DNA of 56,635 nt from assembly GCF_001696455.1 (NCBI RefSeq), contig NZ_MAUJ01000018.1:1-56635 (forward strand). Reading direction: 5' to 3'. This stretch comes from Pseudoalteromonas luteoviolacea. GTDB taxonomy: Bacteria; Pseudomonadota; Gammaproteobacteria; Enterobacterales; Alteromonadaceae. The first letter of the stretch is position 1, and each line of letters begins with the position of its first letter. The translations under genes and the position numbers were made by a program. Shown piece after piece: positions 10,579-18,830 of this stretch. The notes beneath the pieces are model-generated. The model had not been told where the DNA came from. It saw only the letters and a program-made list of their open reading frames with translations, and made no database searches.

Positions 10579-11325
10579 TTACTTACCCCCTGCAAGGTCT
10601 ATAAATGTGCCTGTGGCGTAAGACGCGTCATCACTTAATAACCACTTAATCGCATTCGCAACTTCTTGTGCAGTACCTCCTCTTTTTAAAGGTAATAACT
10701 CCGCGACTCTATCCACTCTATTCGGCTCTCCACCATCTGCATGAATATCAGTATAAATACAACCAGGCCGCACACAGTTTACGCGTATCCCCTCTGGTGC
10801 AAGCTCCAATGACAGGCCTTTTGTAAAACTGTCTATGGCACCTTTTGCAGCAGCGTAATCTACATATTCATTTGCACCACCCAAGTAAGACGCCGCAGAC
10901 GAGACATTTACAATGGCACAACTTGCTACTGGCAGACTTGCATCGCGCATATGCTTAATCGCCTCCCGTGCACAAATAAAATATGGCGTTACATTTTGGG
11001 TCAGCATCCAATTGACGCGCTCAGCGCTCATTTCCTCTACGCGCATTTGCGTTTGTAATACACCGGCATTATTAACGAGGTGTGTTATACGCCCCAAGCG
11101 TGTTTCAATCGTCTTGAACATAGCAACAACCTGCTGCTCGTCACTAATATCTGCCTGAAAAAGCGCGGCTTTACCACCAGCGGCCAAGATTTCATTGTGT
11201 ATCTCCTCAGCAGCTTGATGATTCGACTTATAGTTAATCGCCACCACATACCCTTGTGCAGCTAAGCATCTTGCAGTTGCCGCACCGATGCCACGACTGC
11301 TACCTGTGATCAATACAATTTTCAT
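10579..11325 (-). CDS. SDR-family oxidoreductase (FabG/YgfF-like)
   Basis: 248 residues, normal for a classical short-chain dehydrogenase. Seen: the Rossmann motif TGSSRGIG (about 7-14), NNAG (about 86-89), the catalytic Ser region (VNVSSAASY) and the YxxxK active site (YVDYAAAKG, about 155). The sequence after the second beta strand (INYKSNH) has no acidic residue, which in this family suggests NADP(H). A Shine-Dalgarno AAGGAGC sits directly before the ATG. It stands alone downstream of a strong terminator. The substrate cannot be told from sequence; a YgfF-like sugar/alcohol dehydrogenase of unknown role is the closest family I recognise. Confidence 0.8.
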   Translation of the reverse strand: MKIVLITGSSRGIGAATARCLAAQGYVVAINYKSNHQAAEEIHNEILAAGGKAALFQADISDEQQVVAMFKTIETRLGRITHLVNNAGVLQTQMRVEEMSAERVNWMLTQNVTPYFICAREAIKHMRDASLPVASCAIVNVSSAASYLGGANEYVDYAAAKGAIDSFTKGLSLELAPEGIRVNCVRPGCIYTDIHADGGEPNRVDRVAELLPLKRGGTAQEVANAIKWLLSDDASYATGTFIDLAGGK

Positions 11326-11337
11326 TTACGCTCCTTG

Positions 11338-11364
11338 AAAAAAAAGGGGGCCATGCCCCCTTTT
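11338..11364 (-). terminator. Rho-independent terminator of the tricorn-type protease gene
   Basis: On the minus strand, arms AAAAGGGGGC and GCCCCCTTTT (11342-11364) with a 3-base loop are followed by a T-run. It lies between the protease stop (11399) and the dehydrogenase start (11325), so the dehydrogenase probably has its own promoter or relies on read-through. Confidence 0.85.
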
Positions 11365-11398
11365 AAAAATTACCTCGTTAGTAACTGACTAAACAACC

Positions 11399-14300
11399 TT
11401 AGTCAATAAACTTTGTCGGTGCTGGCGGCACAGTGAGTTGCTTTTTCGGATTCTCTTCAAGCTCTTTTAATAGCTCTTTAACTGCACGTTCAACTGATGG
11501 ATCTTTACCCGCTTGGATAAGTTCAGGACGATCGATTACCTCGATGTCAGGCACCACACCTTCATTTTCGATGATCCAGTTACCGTCGTTATCAAGAATA
11601 CGGAAAGTCGCAGCAATTACCTGACCGCCGTCAACCAAACGTGGGTTACCAGAAATACCGATTAGACCACCCCAAGTACGTGTGCCGATCAACTTACCTA
11701 ATCCGGCTTGACGGAAATAGTAAGGAATCGCGTCACCACCTGAACTCGAATAACCATTAATCAGCATCGCTTTCGGTCCATCGTGCGCAAACTGAGGGGT
11801 TTTCGTTGGTGTTACACCACGACGCTTCCAATAGTTGAGCGGTTTACGAGCAAGCCATGTGATCACATGTTCAGGAATAAAACCACCACCGTTGTAACGA
11901 TCATCGATGATCAGCGCATCTTTGGTCGTTTGAGGCATGAAATTCTTAAACATTGAACGGTTGCCTTCGTACGCTGTGTTTGGCAAGTGTACATAACCTA
12001 TACGGCCACCAGAAAGCGCTTCGACATAAGCTTTACGAGATTCAACCCATTGTAAGTAACGCAGACCAATTTCGCTTTTCACAGGTTTAACGCTGACTTT
12101 CCAACTTTCTTCAAAACTCGGAGACTTACTTAAAATAAGCTCTACTTGCTCACCTTGTGTGTTCTCAAGTAGTTCATAGAAGTTACTCACTTCGTTGACG
12201 TTGCGACCATTTACAGCGAGGATGAAATCACCTTCACTTGCGCGCACACCCGTTTCATTAAGTGGTGAGCGGAAGTCTTCATGCCAATTTTCACCTTTGA
12301 AAATGTGCTTGATAGTCACAAAACCCGAGCGATGACTGGCGACTTCAGCACCCAATAAGCCGTGTTTTTTACGCTTGCCTTTTGGCTCGTCGCCAGACTG
12401 TACATAAATATGGCCAGCATTGATCTCACCCGCGATTTCACTCAGCACATAATCGATATCTGTACGATGTGCCGCAGCATCCGCCATCGGCTGGTAACGC
12501 TTCAAGATTGCGTCCCAGTCTTGACCGTGATGATTCTCGTCATAGAACCAATCACGTAATGTACGCCAACCTTCAGTGTACATTTGTGACCATTCAATAC
12601 GAGGGTCAATCTTCAAGTTCATTTTGCTTAAATCAAGCTGGTTCGCTTTTAAGTCTTGTTTCGCTTTTGGCTTGATCACACTGTACTTGCTACCAGCTCG
12701 CACGATTACATGCTCACGATTTGCAGATACTTTGTATGCGCTCACACCTTTTGCAACGGTTTTCACTTTGCCGTCAGCTTTATTTTCAACCAACTTAAGT
12801 GCGCCGCCTGACAGTGTCAGTACACCACCTTTAACCCCAGTCAGAGCACGGTAATTACCAGCAGGGGCAGGCAGTGATACCACACGATCCATAAACCCTT
12901 CGACTTGAATGCTGGTATCCAAATCGGCTTTGTCGGCTTCGCTCTGGTCATCACTAACAATGCTTGTTTCATCACTTTGCGGCGCATTGATTGGTTCAAT
13001 TGAATCATTCACCGCCACTGAGTAAATACGGGTCGCTTTGTTAAATAGGTAATCAAACTCGTACGAACTGAATGCGAGGTTGTAATCACGCTCAGACGTG
13101 AAGTAAATATACTGGCCATCTTCAGAAAATGTTGGATTGCTTTCAGAAGTCATGTCATCGGTTAAACGGCTTAACGTTTTACTTTCAACATTGTAGTGCC
13201 AAAGTGATGCATAACGATTTTCGTTATTTTTTACAAACACTAAGTCTTTACTGTTTGGCGACCACGTATACTGCGTAATGCTATTTTCATCATGTAAACC
13301 ACGGTCTACTTTTGTTAGTTTGCCAGACTCAACATCTAACAACCAAACAATGTGATCTTTGTCTGCAAACAACAGCTTGGTGTTATCAGGCGACCAAATA
13401 GGGTCAAAACGCCAAATCGTGCCATTGTCTGTTAATTGCTTAACTTCATTGTTGTTCGCACGATCTTTAAGATAGATTTCGTATTCACCTGTTACATCAC
13501 TCAAATAAGCAACATATCGCGCATTTGGCGACCATGTTGCTGCAATTTCACGACCTTTTGCAGTGTGTGATAGATTACGTGTTGGGCCATTTTTAACAGG
13601 CACAGAGAATATTTCACCGCGCGCAGTAAACACAGCGCGTTTACCATCGTGAGAAATATCCATTGAATCGATGAATTTACTGACATTTTTGCTATAAGGC
13701 ATCGCGTGCTTACGCACACCATCAATATTAATAGTCAGCTTTTCTGTCATCTTATTCGCTTCGTTGAAACGATATAAGTAGCCGCCGTTTTCATAAACGA
13801 TGGCATCAGGACCCGCAGAAGGCCAAAGCACATCAAACTCTTTATGGTCCGTCATTTTGACAGGCTTTTTACCTTCACGATATTTGTAAAGGTTAAGCGT
13901 GTAGTCTCTATCAGATACAAAGTAAATGCTGTCATTTACCCACGTTGGTTGCTGATCAGTAGCACGGTGAGTGGTAAGTTGCTCAGAGGTATTTTTTTCT
14001 AGGTCATATACCCAAACATCTTGCGCACGACCGCCACGTGAACGCTTCCAAGTTCTAAACTCTCTGTCGATAGGTGTATAAACGAATTTGCTGCCATCCG
14101 CTGATAACATACCGCCGCCACCTTCAGGGATCGCTAACGGTTGCTCTAGGCCCCCTTCCACAGGCACCATATATGGACGACCCATGCGCTTACCCCAAGG
14201 CGTACGGTTGGCGCGAAATACAATATGTTTGCCATCTGGTGTCCAATCTAGTACACGGTAGTCAAATCCACCACGAGGCGGCATTGGGCCCACATCATTG

Positions 14301-14632
14301 TAGTACGTAAGCTGCTTTAGCCCTGAACCATCTTTATTGATAACATAAATCTGACGGCTGCCATTATATTCGGCTGCAAACGCGATTTTTTCACCATCAG
14401 GAGAAAACTTAGGAAAGGTTTCAAAACCCACATGATCGGTTAAGCGCGTGCTTTTACCAGTTGCGGTATTGGCTACATAAATATCACCAGAGTACACGAA
14501 TGTGACTTGCTCTTTGTGTATATCTGGGAACCTTAATAAACGAGTATCTTCCGTGCTATAGGCATTTGCCATTGGGCTCGCAAGTGGCCCAAGCACTGCA
14601 GCCATGGCTGCAAATAAATGCTTTATTTTCAT
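11399..14632 (-). CDS. Tricorn-protease-like S41 family peptidase
   Basis: 1077 residues, the usual size of bacterial tricorn-like proteases. A signal peptide (about 1-24, ending SPMANA) predicts export. Residues about 40-530 are WD40-like/PD40 beta-propeller repeats (FSPDGEKIAF, WTPDGKHIVF, WSPNARYVAY, WSPDNTKLLF, WSPNSKDLVF). A PDZ-like domain follows (about 760-850), then the S41 tail-specific protease domain with the nucleophile region GYSSSGGDA (about 957). Tricorn-type enzymes degrade oligopeptides fed through the propeller; a periplasmic role is inferred from the signal peptide. It is a single-gene unit with a downstream terminator. Confidence 0.9.
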   Translation of the reverse strand: MKIKHLFAAMAAVLGPLASPMANAYSTEDTRLLRFPDIHKEQVTFVYSGDIYVANTATGKSTRLTDHVGFETFPKFSPDGEKIAFAAEYNGSRQIYVINKDGSGLKQLTYYNDVGPMPPRGGFDYRVLDWTPDGKHIVFRANRTPWGKRMGRPYMVPVEGGLEQPLAIPEGGGGMLSADGSKFVYTPIDREFRTWKRSRGGRAQDVWVYDLEKNTSEQLTTHRATDQQPTWVNDSIYFVSDRDYTLNLYKYREGKKPVKMTDHKEFDVLWPSAGPDAIVYENGGYLYRFNEANKMTEKLTINIDGVRKHAMPYSKNVSKFIDSMDISHDGKRAVFTARGEIFSVPVKNGPTRNLSHTAKGREIAATWSPNARYVAYLSDVTGEYEIYLKDRANNNEVKQLTDNGTIWRFDPIWSPDNTKLLFADKDHIVWLLDVESGKLTKVDRGLHDENSITQYTWSPNSKDLVFVKNNENRYASLWHYNVESKTLSRLTDDMTSESNPTFSEDGQYIYFTSERDYNLAFSSYEFDYLFNKATRIYSVAVNDSIEPINAPQSDETSIVSDDQSEADKADLDTSIQVEGFMDRVVSLPAPAGNYRALTGVKGGVLTLSGGALKLVENKADGKVKTVAKGVSAYKVSANREHVIVRAGSKYSVIKPKAKQDLKANQLDLSKMNLKIDPRIEWSQMYTEGWRTLRDWFYDENHHGQDWDAILKRYQPMADAAAHRTDIDYVLSEIAGEINAGHIYVQSGDEPKGKRKKHGLLGAEVASHRSGFVTIKHIFKGENWHEDFRSPLNETGVRASEGDFILAVNGRNVNEVSNFYELLENTQGEQVELILSKSPSFEESWKVSVKPVKSEIGLRYLQWVESRKAYVEALSGGRIGYVHLPNTAYEGNRSMFKNFMPQTTKDALIIDDRYNGGGFIPEHVITWLARKPLNYWKRRGVTPTKTPQFAHDGPKAMLINGYSSSGGDAIPYYFRQAGLGKLIGTRTWGGLIGISGNPRLVDGGQVIAATFRILDNDGNWIIENEGVVPDIEVIDRPELIQAGKDPSVERAVKELLKELEENPKKQLTVPPAPTKFID

Positions 14633-14752
14633 TATTTTCTCATAGTTAGCTAGTACTGTTACATAATAACAACTTCAAAAATAATGTCAGTTTGATGCGA
14701 TAAAAAGCGAAAATCCGCTTTCAAATGGACCTAAATTAAATAACTAGCCTTG

Positions 14753-14786
14753 TAGATGGCTTACGCTTGCATTGGTAAGCCATCTA
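14753..14786 (-). terminator. Terminator-like hairpin after the hcnC-like gene
   Basis: Perfect 12-base arms TAGATGGCTTAC / GTAAGCCATCTA with a 10-base loop, 15 bases past the stop codon. The T-run on the minus strand is weak, so it may be an mRNA 3'-end stabiliser or a weak terminator. Confidence 0.6.
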
Positions 14787-14800
14787 TTTAGAAGGGGTGT

Positions 14801-16018
14801 TTACTCTGCTTTGTCAAAAAAGCGCGTCACACTGAATGGGGTTAAATCGATTGAGGTCGGTTGCCCTGTTACCAATTCGGTCATCAGCTTACCTGTGATA
14901 GCAGATGTTAAAATACCTGTTCTAAAATGACCACACGCATTGAGATAGCCTTCAATACCCGGAACTTTGCCCAAAATAGGCAACTCATCTGGCGTTCCTG
15001 GTCTTAATCCTGCCCAACAACGTTTAATATTCGACTCATTAAGAATAGGCAAACATTTCATGGCCCCACGGGACAACTCTTGAATTTTATCCAGGCTATT
15101 GGTGGTATCAAAGCCTTTCTCTTCGGTAGAAGAACCAATTAGTACTTCACCATTGTCTTTTTGCGCAATGTAACAGTCACTGGTACTGATACACCCATTA
15201 AGAATTTTCGGCATGCGTTCTGACAAAACAATTTGGCCTTTCACTGGATAAACCGGCATCTCCATATCTGTAGCTTGCTTAAATAGCGTATTCGCCCAAG
15301 CGCCAGTCGCATTGATGACAGTGTCACTACGCAGCTCTCCAGCCGCGGTTTTTAAGCCCAAGACTCGATTGCCTTCGCGCAGCACTTGCTCTACTTCCGT
15401 GTGTAAAAACAGTTCAACGCCGTTTTGCCTCGCCGCCTCGGTATAGGCTTCAACAAGACGATATGGGTTCACTTGATGATCACACTTGAAATCAATGGCA
15501 CCTATTGCATCAGGCGTTACATAGGGTTCTTCTGCCTTTAACTGTTCAGCACTCAACCAACGTATCTGATCGCTGAGATGGGGAATGCCACTGACTATCT
15601 GATCAGCATAAAGCTCATCTTCCCGGTTATACATAATAAATTTGAGACCCGTGCGCTCAAACTTAAAGTCTACATCATGCTTTGTACGCAATTCTTCATA
15701 GAGATCTGGATACATGGCATTAGACTTTAAGGCCAATTCAAAAAAGCAATCCGGTAATTGGTGAGGGCGCATCGTAGGTATTTCTTCCCCTTGCGCTTCA
15801 CTTTGCAACTTTGACAACGTTTTGAAAAAAATCACGCCACAACCAAGTCCAACCGACTCGCCAATTGCCCACAACCCCCCTGCCGAGGCGCGAGACGCAT
15901 TACCCGGTTTTTTAATATCAACTAAGGCAATTTTAAGATCGGTATCTCGGCTTAAGAAATACGCACAAGCTGCACCAATGGCTCCACCACCAGCAATAAT
16001 GACATCATATTTGCTCAT
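14801..16018 (-). CDS. hcnC: Hydrogen cyanide synthase subunit HcnC-like FAD oxidoreductase
   Basis: 405 residues from the ATG at 16018 (the TTG just before it is rejected). FAD-binding GGGAIG is near the N-terminus (DVIIAGGGAIGAACAYFLS). The DadA/glycine-oxidase fold is marked by ASAGGLWAIGESVGLGCG (about 46-63), SDCYIAQKDNGEVLIGS (about 280) and GHFRTGILTSAITG near the C-terminus. From memory these segments match Pseudomonas HcnC closely. In cyanide synthase HcnB and HcnC oxidise glycine to HCN and CO2 at the membrane. The start overlaps the hcnB-like stop (TGATG). Alternative: a D-hydroxyproline or other amino-acid dehydrogenase subunit with the same architecture. Confidence 0.72.
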   Translation of the reverse strand: MSKYDVIIAGGGAIGAACAYFLSRDTDLKIALVDIKKPGNASRASAGGLWAIGESVGLGCGVIFFKTLSKLQSEAQGEEIPTMRPHQLPDCFFELALKSNAMYPDLYEELRTKHDVDFKFERTGLKFIMYNREDELYADQIVSGIPHLSDQIRWLSAEQLKAEEPYVTPDAIGAIDFKCDHQVNPYRLVEAYTEAARQNGVELFLHTEVEQVLREGNRVLGLKTAAGELRSDTVINATGAWANTLFKQATDMEMPVYPVKGQIVLSERMPKILNGCISTSDCYIAQKDNGEVLIGSSTEEKGFDTTNSLDKIQELSRGAMKCLPILNESNIKRCWAGLRPGTPDELPILGKVPGIEGYLNACGHFRTGILTSAITGKLMTELVTGQPTSIDLTPFSVTRFFDKAE

Positions 16019-17415
16019 CAATTTGTTTCTTCCATAAAAGTAAAGGGAATGGGATCTAAAGGAAATCGAGGTTTTATTACCCCTGTTTTTGGATTTTGTT
16101 TATGGCCAGCTTGGTGTAGCAAGTCCAACGCATAACTGCTACACGTTTTACCTTGGCAATCCCCCATGCCAATACGTGTGCGCATTTTCAAGGTTGTCAG
16201 ATCTTTTACACCTTGCTGTATTGCATCATCTAACTGCTTTTTGGTTGCTTGCTCACAACGGCACACCACGGTGTCATCTTGCGCCAAATTGAGTATACCG
16301 CTTTGACGCTCACTGAAACGATCAAAGCCAAATCTGAAGCGTGAGATTCTGGCATGCTTACGCATTATTTTATTTTTCTCTTTGTGGGCCATCGTCGCGG
16401 TCACGGCACCTCGTTTCAAAGCGATATCCAGCGCAGCAATTTGACCTTCACATATTGCTGCATCCGCGCCCAATAGGCCACTACTATCACCCACAACATA
16501 CATATTATTTTGACTACTGAGAAAGTTGTCATCCAACTCAGGTATGTAACCACTCACCTTCGTGTATTTATGCTCTACACCTAGCAGCATGGCCAATTGG
16601 GTTCGCGCCACGAAACCATAACCTACACCTATGGCATCGACGTCAATTGATTGTGAGCGACGGTGATCGGCCTGCCAGTTGTCATCGTAAGGTGCCACCG
16701 TTATGCGCTCTAAACTTCCCTCTCCCTGTGCATTCACAATGCCATAACCGTAGTAAAAAGGGATCTGATGCTTCTTCAGATACCCCATCATACTTAAGCC
16801 TGACAGGGTTAATTTCGGCTTGTTTAAAAGTGCAACAGCCTCTTTGGCAAGCTTATTAAATGAGCTTGCTTCATATACGCCGACAACATTCACACCCGCT
16901 TTGTGCAACTGACACGCGACCAATGGCAGTAATGGGCCAGTACCTACCAATGCCATTCTGGCCCCCGGCTTAACCAGACCACTCTTTATTTGTAATTGTA
17001 CGCCGCCAAGCAGCATCACACCCGGTAATTGCCACCCAGGAAATGGTACACTGCGCTCATGACAACCCGTTGCCAAAATTAATTCATTGTAACTTTGCGT
17101 GGTCAGTTCGCCATTTTCACTTAGCAATAACTGCTGCTTACCCTCAGGCCCTAACACACGCGTCAGTAACTTTAGGTCGATAAAATCACGGTTACTTTCG
17201 TATCGTGTCCGCAGTGCACTCATCGCCCGCTGCAAGTTATCATCTAAGTGTGGCAAAGTTGCCGTCCTGCGCAGCGGTCCTCTATAAATCACGCCACCTA
17301 TCTTGGGCGCTTCATCAATCACTATTGATGGGATCTGATATTTCCCTAACATGGCCGCAGCAGCAGTACCAGATGGTCCGCCACCAATAATCACTACGGG
17401 GCTAGACTTAACCAT
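16018..17415 (-). CDS. hcnB: Hydrogen cyanide synthase subunit HcnB-like flavoprotein
   Basis: 465 residues, almost exactly the HcnB length I recall (about 464). Seen: an N-terminal FAD motif GGGPSG (about 11-16), IDEAPKIGGVIYRGPLR (about 33-50), a central ATGCHERSVPFPGW (about 130-143), a second nucleotide-binding segment (ALVGTGPLLPLVACQL), and a C-terminal BFD-like iron-sulfur part with CRCE (about 384) and GMGDCQGKTC (about 415). It is the middle gene of the operon and its ATG lies within the last codons of the hcnA-like gene (8-base overlap), so translation is coupled. Related amino-acid dehydrogenase alpha subunits share this architecture, hence not full certainty. Confidence 0.72.
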   Translation of the reverse strand: MVKSSPVVIIGGGPSGTAAAAMLGKYQIPSIVIDEAPKIGGVIYRGPLRRTATLPHLDDNLQRAMSALRTRYESNRDFIDLKLLTRVLGPEGKQQLLLSENGELTTQSYNELILATGCHERSVPFPGWQLPGVMLLGGVQLQIKSGLVKPGARMALVGTGPLLPLVACQLHKAGVNVVGVYEASSFNKLAKEAVALLNKPKLTLSGLSMMGYLKKHQIPFYYGYGIVNAQGEGSLERITVAPYDDNWQADHRRSQSIDVDAIGVGYGFVARTQLAMLLGVEHKYTKVSGYIPELDDNFLSSQNNMYVVGDSSGLLGADAAICEGQIAALDIALKRGAVTATMAHKEKNKIMRKHARISRFRFGFDRFSERQSGILNLAQDDTVVCRCEQATKKQLDDAIQQGVKDLTTLKMRTRIGMGDCQGKTCSSYALDLLHQAGHKQNPKTGVIKPRFPLDPIPFTFMEETN

Positions 17416-17728
17416 TGCACAGCCCCTCTTCTTTAAAGCGATTACTCAGTGTTTCAATATTCATATTTGGCTCCACCAAAGTTTGGCAAGCCCGTTGCTT
17501 GTGGCGTTTATTAATTTTAACGTGGCAGCAGTGGCAAACTCCCATAGAGCAATATGCCCCCGTGACGACATGTTTGTCGTTTTCGCATATGCGCTTTGTA
17601 TTAGTTGCCTGCAATACAGATAATACGGTTTCTCCTTCACAGGCAGTGACCGGCGTATTATCAATTAGGACTTGAAACTGAATAGAGTCTAAAGGCGTAA
17701 TATCCTTTGTACGCGTCGCTGTTGTCAT
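17408..17728 (-). CDS. hcnA: Hydrogen cyanide synthase subunit HcnA-like [2Fe-2S] protein
   Basis: 106 residues (HcnA is about 104). A 2Fe-2S ferredoxin-fold cluster motif is visible: C60, C65, C68 and C81 (YCSMGVCHCC then RACQT). The N-terminal DITPL and GETVLSVLQ segments also resemble HcnA. It would pass electrons from the flavoprotein subunits. First gene of the three-gene operon; AAGGT precedes the ATG. Small [2Fe-2S] subunits of hydroxyproline dehydrogenases look similar; the distinction rests on the whole operon. Confidence 0.72.
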   Translation of the reverse strand: MTTATRTKDITPLDSIQFQVLIDNTPVTACEGETVLSVLQATNTKRICENDKHVVTGAYCSMGVCHCCHVKINKRHKQRACQTLVEPNMNIETLSNRFKEEGLCNG

Positions 17729-17806
17729 TTTATTACCTTACTTACTTTGCCAAATTCATTCAGCTCCAGACTAGGGTAAAAAATTGCCAACAAGAATCAC
17801 AAATTT

Positions 17807-17825
17807 ACAAAAGTTAAACTTTTGT
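17807..17825. promoter_or_regulatory. Perfect 19-base palindrome upstream of hcnA-like gene
   Basis: ACAAAAGTTAAACTTTTGT has perfect 9-base arms around a single central base, touching the FNR-like site at 17825. It sits about 80-100 bases upstream of the hcnA-like ATG, where an operator would be expected. The cognate regulator is not identifiable by eye. Confidence 0.45.
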
Positions 17826-17838
17826 TGATCTAAATTAA
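17825..17838. promoter_or_regulatory. FNR/ANR-type binding site upstream of hcnABC-like operon
   Basis: TTGATctaaATTAA matches the FNR/ANR consensus TTGAT-N4-ATCAA at 9 of 10 positions. Its centre is about 103 bases upstream of the hcnA-like ATG, compatible with activation from -41.5 of a start site near 17790. Pseudomonas hcnABC is known to be activated by ANR under low oxygen, so the site supports the operon's identity. Confidence 0.55.
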
Positions 17839-18080
17839 GCTAGTGTCAAAAAGGGCCCATATGTAATGCGCTGTAATGTATTTTTCCTTTTCTTTATGAT
17901 TTAGGAATAAAAACACAAAAATTAAAAGCCCATACATACAACAAGTTAAGATTAAAAATGGAATAACAAAAAGGGTTTAGCGCTCATTTATAAAAAGTAT
18001 TGCATTAAATATTTTATTTAAAATATCACTATAAAAAGTACTAAACCCATAAATAGAAAGGGGGTAATTGAAATTAATTG

Positions 18081-18569
18081 TTAACAACCGGGTAGAGTCG
18101 TTACTCCAGTATCCTCTTTTACATGTTCGATAACCATATAAGTGTGATTTGTTCCCACACCAGGGATTTCGACAATCTGGCCTAACACTTCCCGATACTG
18201 ATGCATGTCTGTAACTCGAATTTTTAGTAAATAATCAAAGCCACCCGCCACCATATCACAAGACACAACGTGTGGAATTTCAATAACATGTTGCTTGAAC
18301 GTTTCGAATACCGACTCCGTAGAGCTTTTTAATGTGATTTCGACATGCGCCACCAGCTTCTGGCCCAGCTTTTCTGCGTTTAATCTTGCAGCATAGCCTT
18401 CAATATATCCCTCAGCTTCAAGCTTCTTAACTCTGTCTAGACATGGACTGGGGCTTAAATTCACGGCTTTAGCAAGATTAACATTTGAAATTCGGCCGTT
18501 TTTTTGTAGCGCTTCTAATATGGCAGTGTCGATGCGATCTAACACTCTGGTTTTTATTGATGTAGTCAT
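18081..18569 (-). CDS. Lrp/AsnC-family regulator (PutR/BkdR-like)
   Basis: 162 residues. An N-terminal winged-HTH AsnC domain (DRIDTAILEALQKNGRISNV, about 11-30; LSPSPCLDRVKKLEAEGYI) is followed by a RAM ligand-binding domain (about 70-150, with the glycine-containing GGFDYLLKIRV). Lrp-type proteins bind DNA as oligomers and respond to amino acids. It is divergent from putA, the classical arrangement of a PutR-type activator with its target; proline as effector is inference. The ATG is in a poor SD context, so the exact start is less sure. Confidence 0.85.
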   Translation of the reverse strand: MTTSIKTRVLDRIDTAILEALQKNGRISNVNLAKAVNLSPSPCLDRVKKLEAEGYIEGYAARLNAEKLGQKLVAHVEITLKSSTESVFETFKQHVIEIPHVVSCDMVAGGFDYLLKIRVTDMHQYREVLGQIVEIPGVGTNHTYMVIEHVKEDTGVTTLPGC

Positions 18570-18704
18570 GCAGCATAAAATTCTGTGAGAAAGTCATTAC
18601 ACCCCTAAATTTACCGTATTTAGTGAAAATAGAACAGCATATTCTGCTGAAACTTCTATACAATGCTCTCAAATTTCTATGGCGTTCCTATGATGAGGGC
18701 AAAG

Positions 18705-18732
18705 TTGTTTCTTATCATTCAGGGACTAAAAT
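18705..18732 (+). promoter_or_regulatory. Sigma-70-type promoter of putA
   Basis: TTGTTT (18705-18710) and TAAAAT (18727-18732) are spaced by 16 bases. The predicted start near 18740 gives a leader of about 90 bases. It lies in the divergent Lrp-putA region, where an Lrp-type activator would bind. Confidence 0.45.
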
Positions 18733-18776
18733 TTAACCACCGTAAATTTACACAGCAGCTTGCTCTTTGAGCTGTA

Positions 18777-18795
18777 GAAGACACTTGCTGTCTTC
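18777..18795 (+). other. Leader hairpin upstream of putA
   Basis: GAAGACA / TGTCTTC arms with a 5-base loop, 36-54 bases before the putA ATG, inside the predicted leader. No T-run follows, so it is more likely an mRNA structure than a terminator. Confidence 0.35.
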
Positions 18796-18830
18796 GTAGT
18801 ACTTAGGTTTTTATATTGAGGGTTTAACCT

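Larger units (their letters stand above)
17729..18080. other. Non-coding region between hcnA-like gene and Lrp gene
   Basis: About 350 AT-rich bases with no credible gene. It holds the hcn promoter region: the FNR/ANR-like site and the palindrome listed separately. The part from about 17880 to 18070 is AT-rich; no terminator with a clear T-run was identified for the Lrp gene. Confidence 0.6.

Noticed and set aside
14801..17728. Calling the three-subunit operon hydroxyproline or proline dehydrogenase because putA is near
   Set aside because: The architecture is shared, but subunit sizes, specific sequence stretches and the FNR/ANR site fit HcnABC better; kept as the stated alternative.
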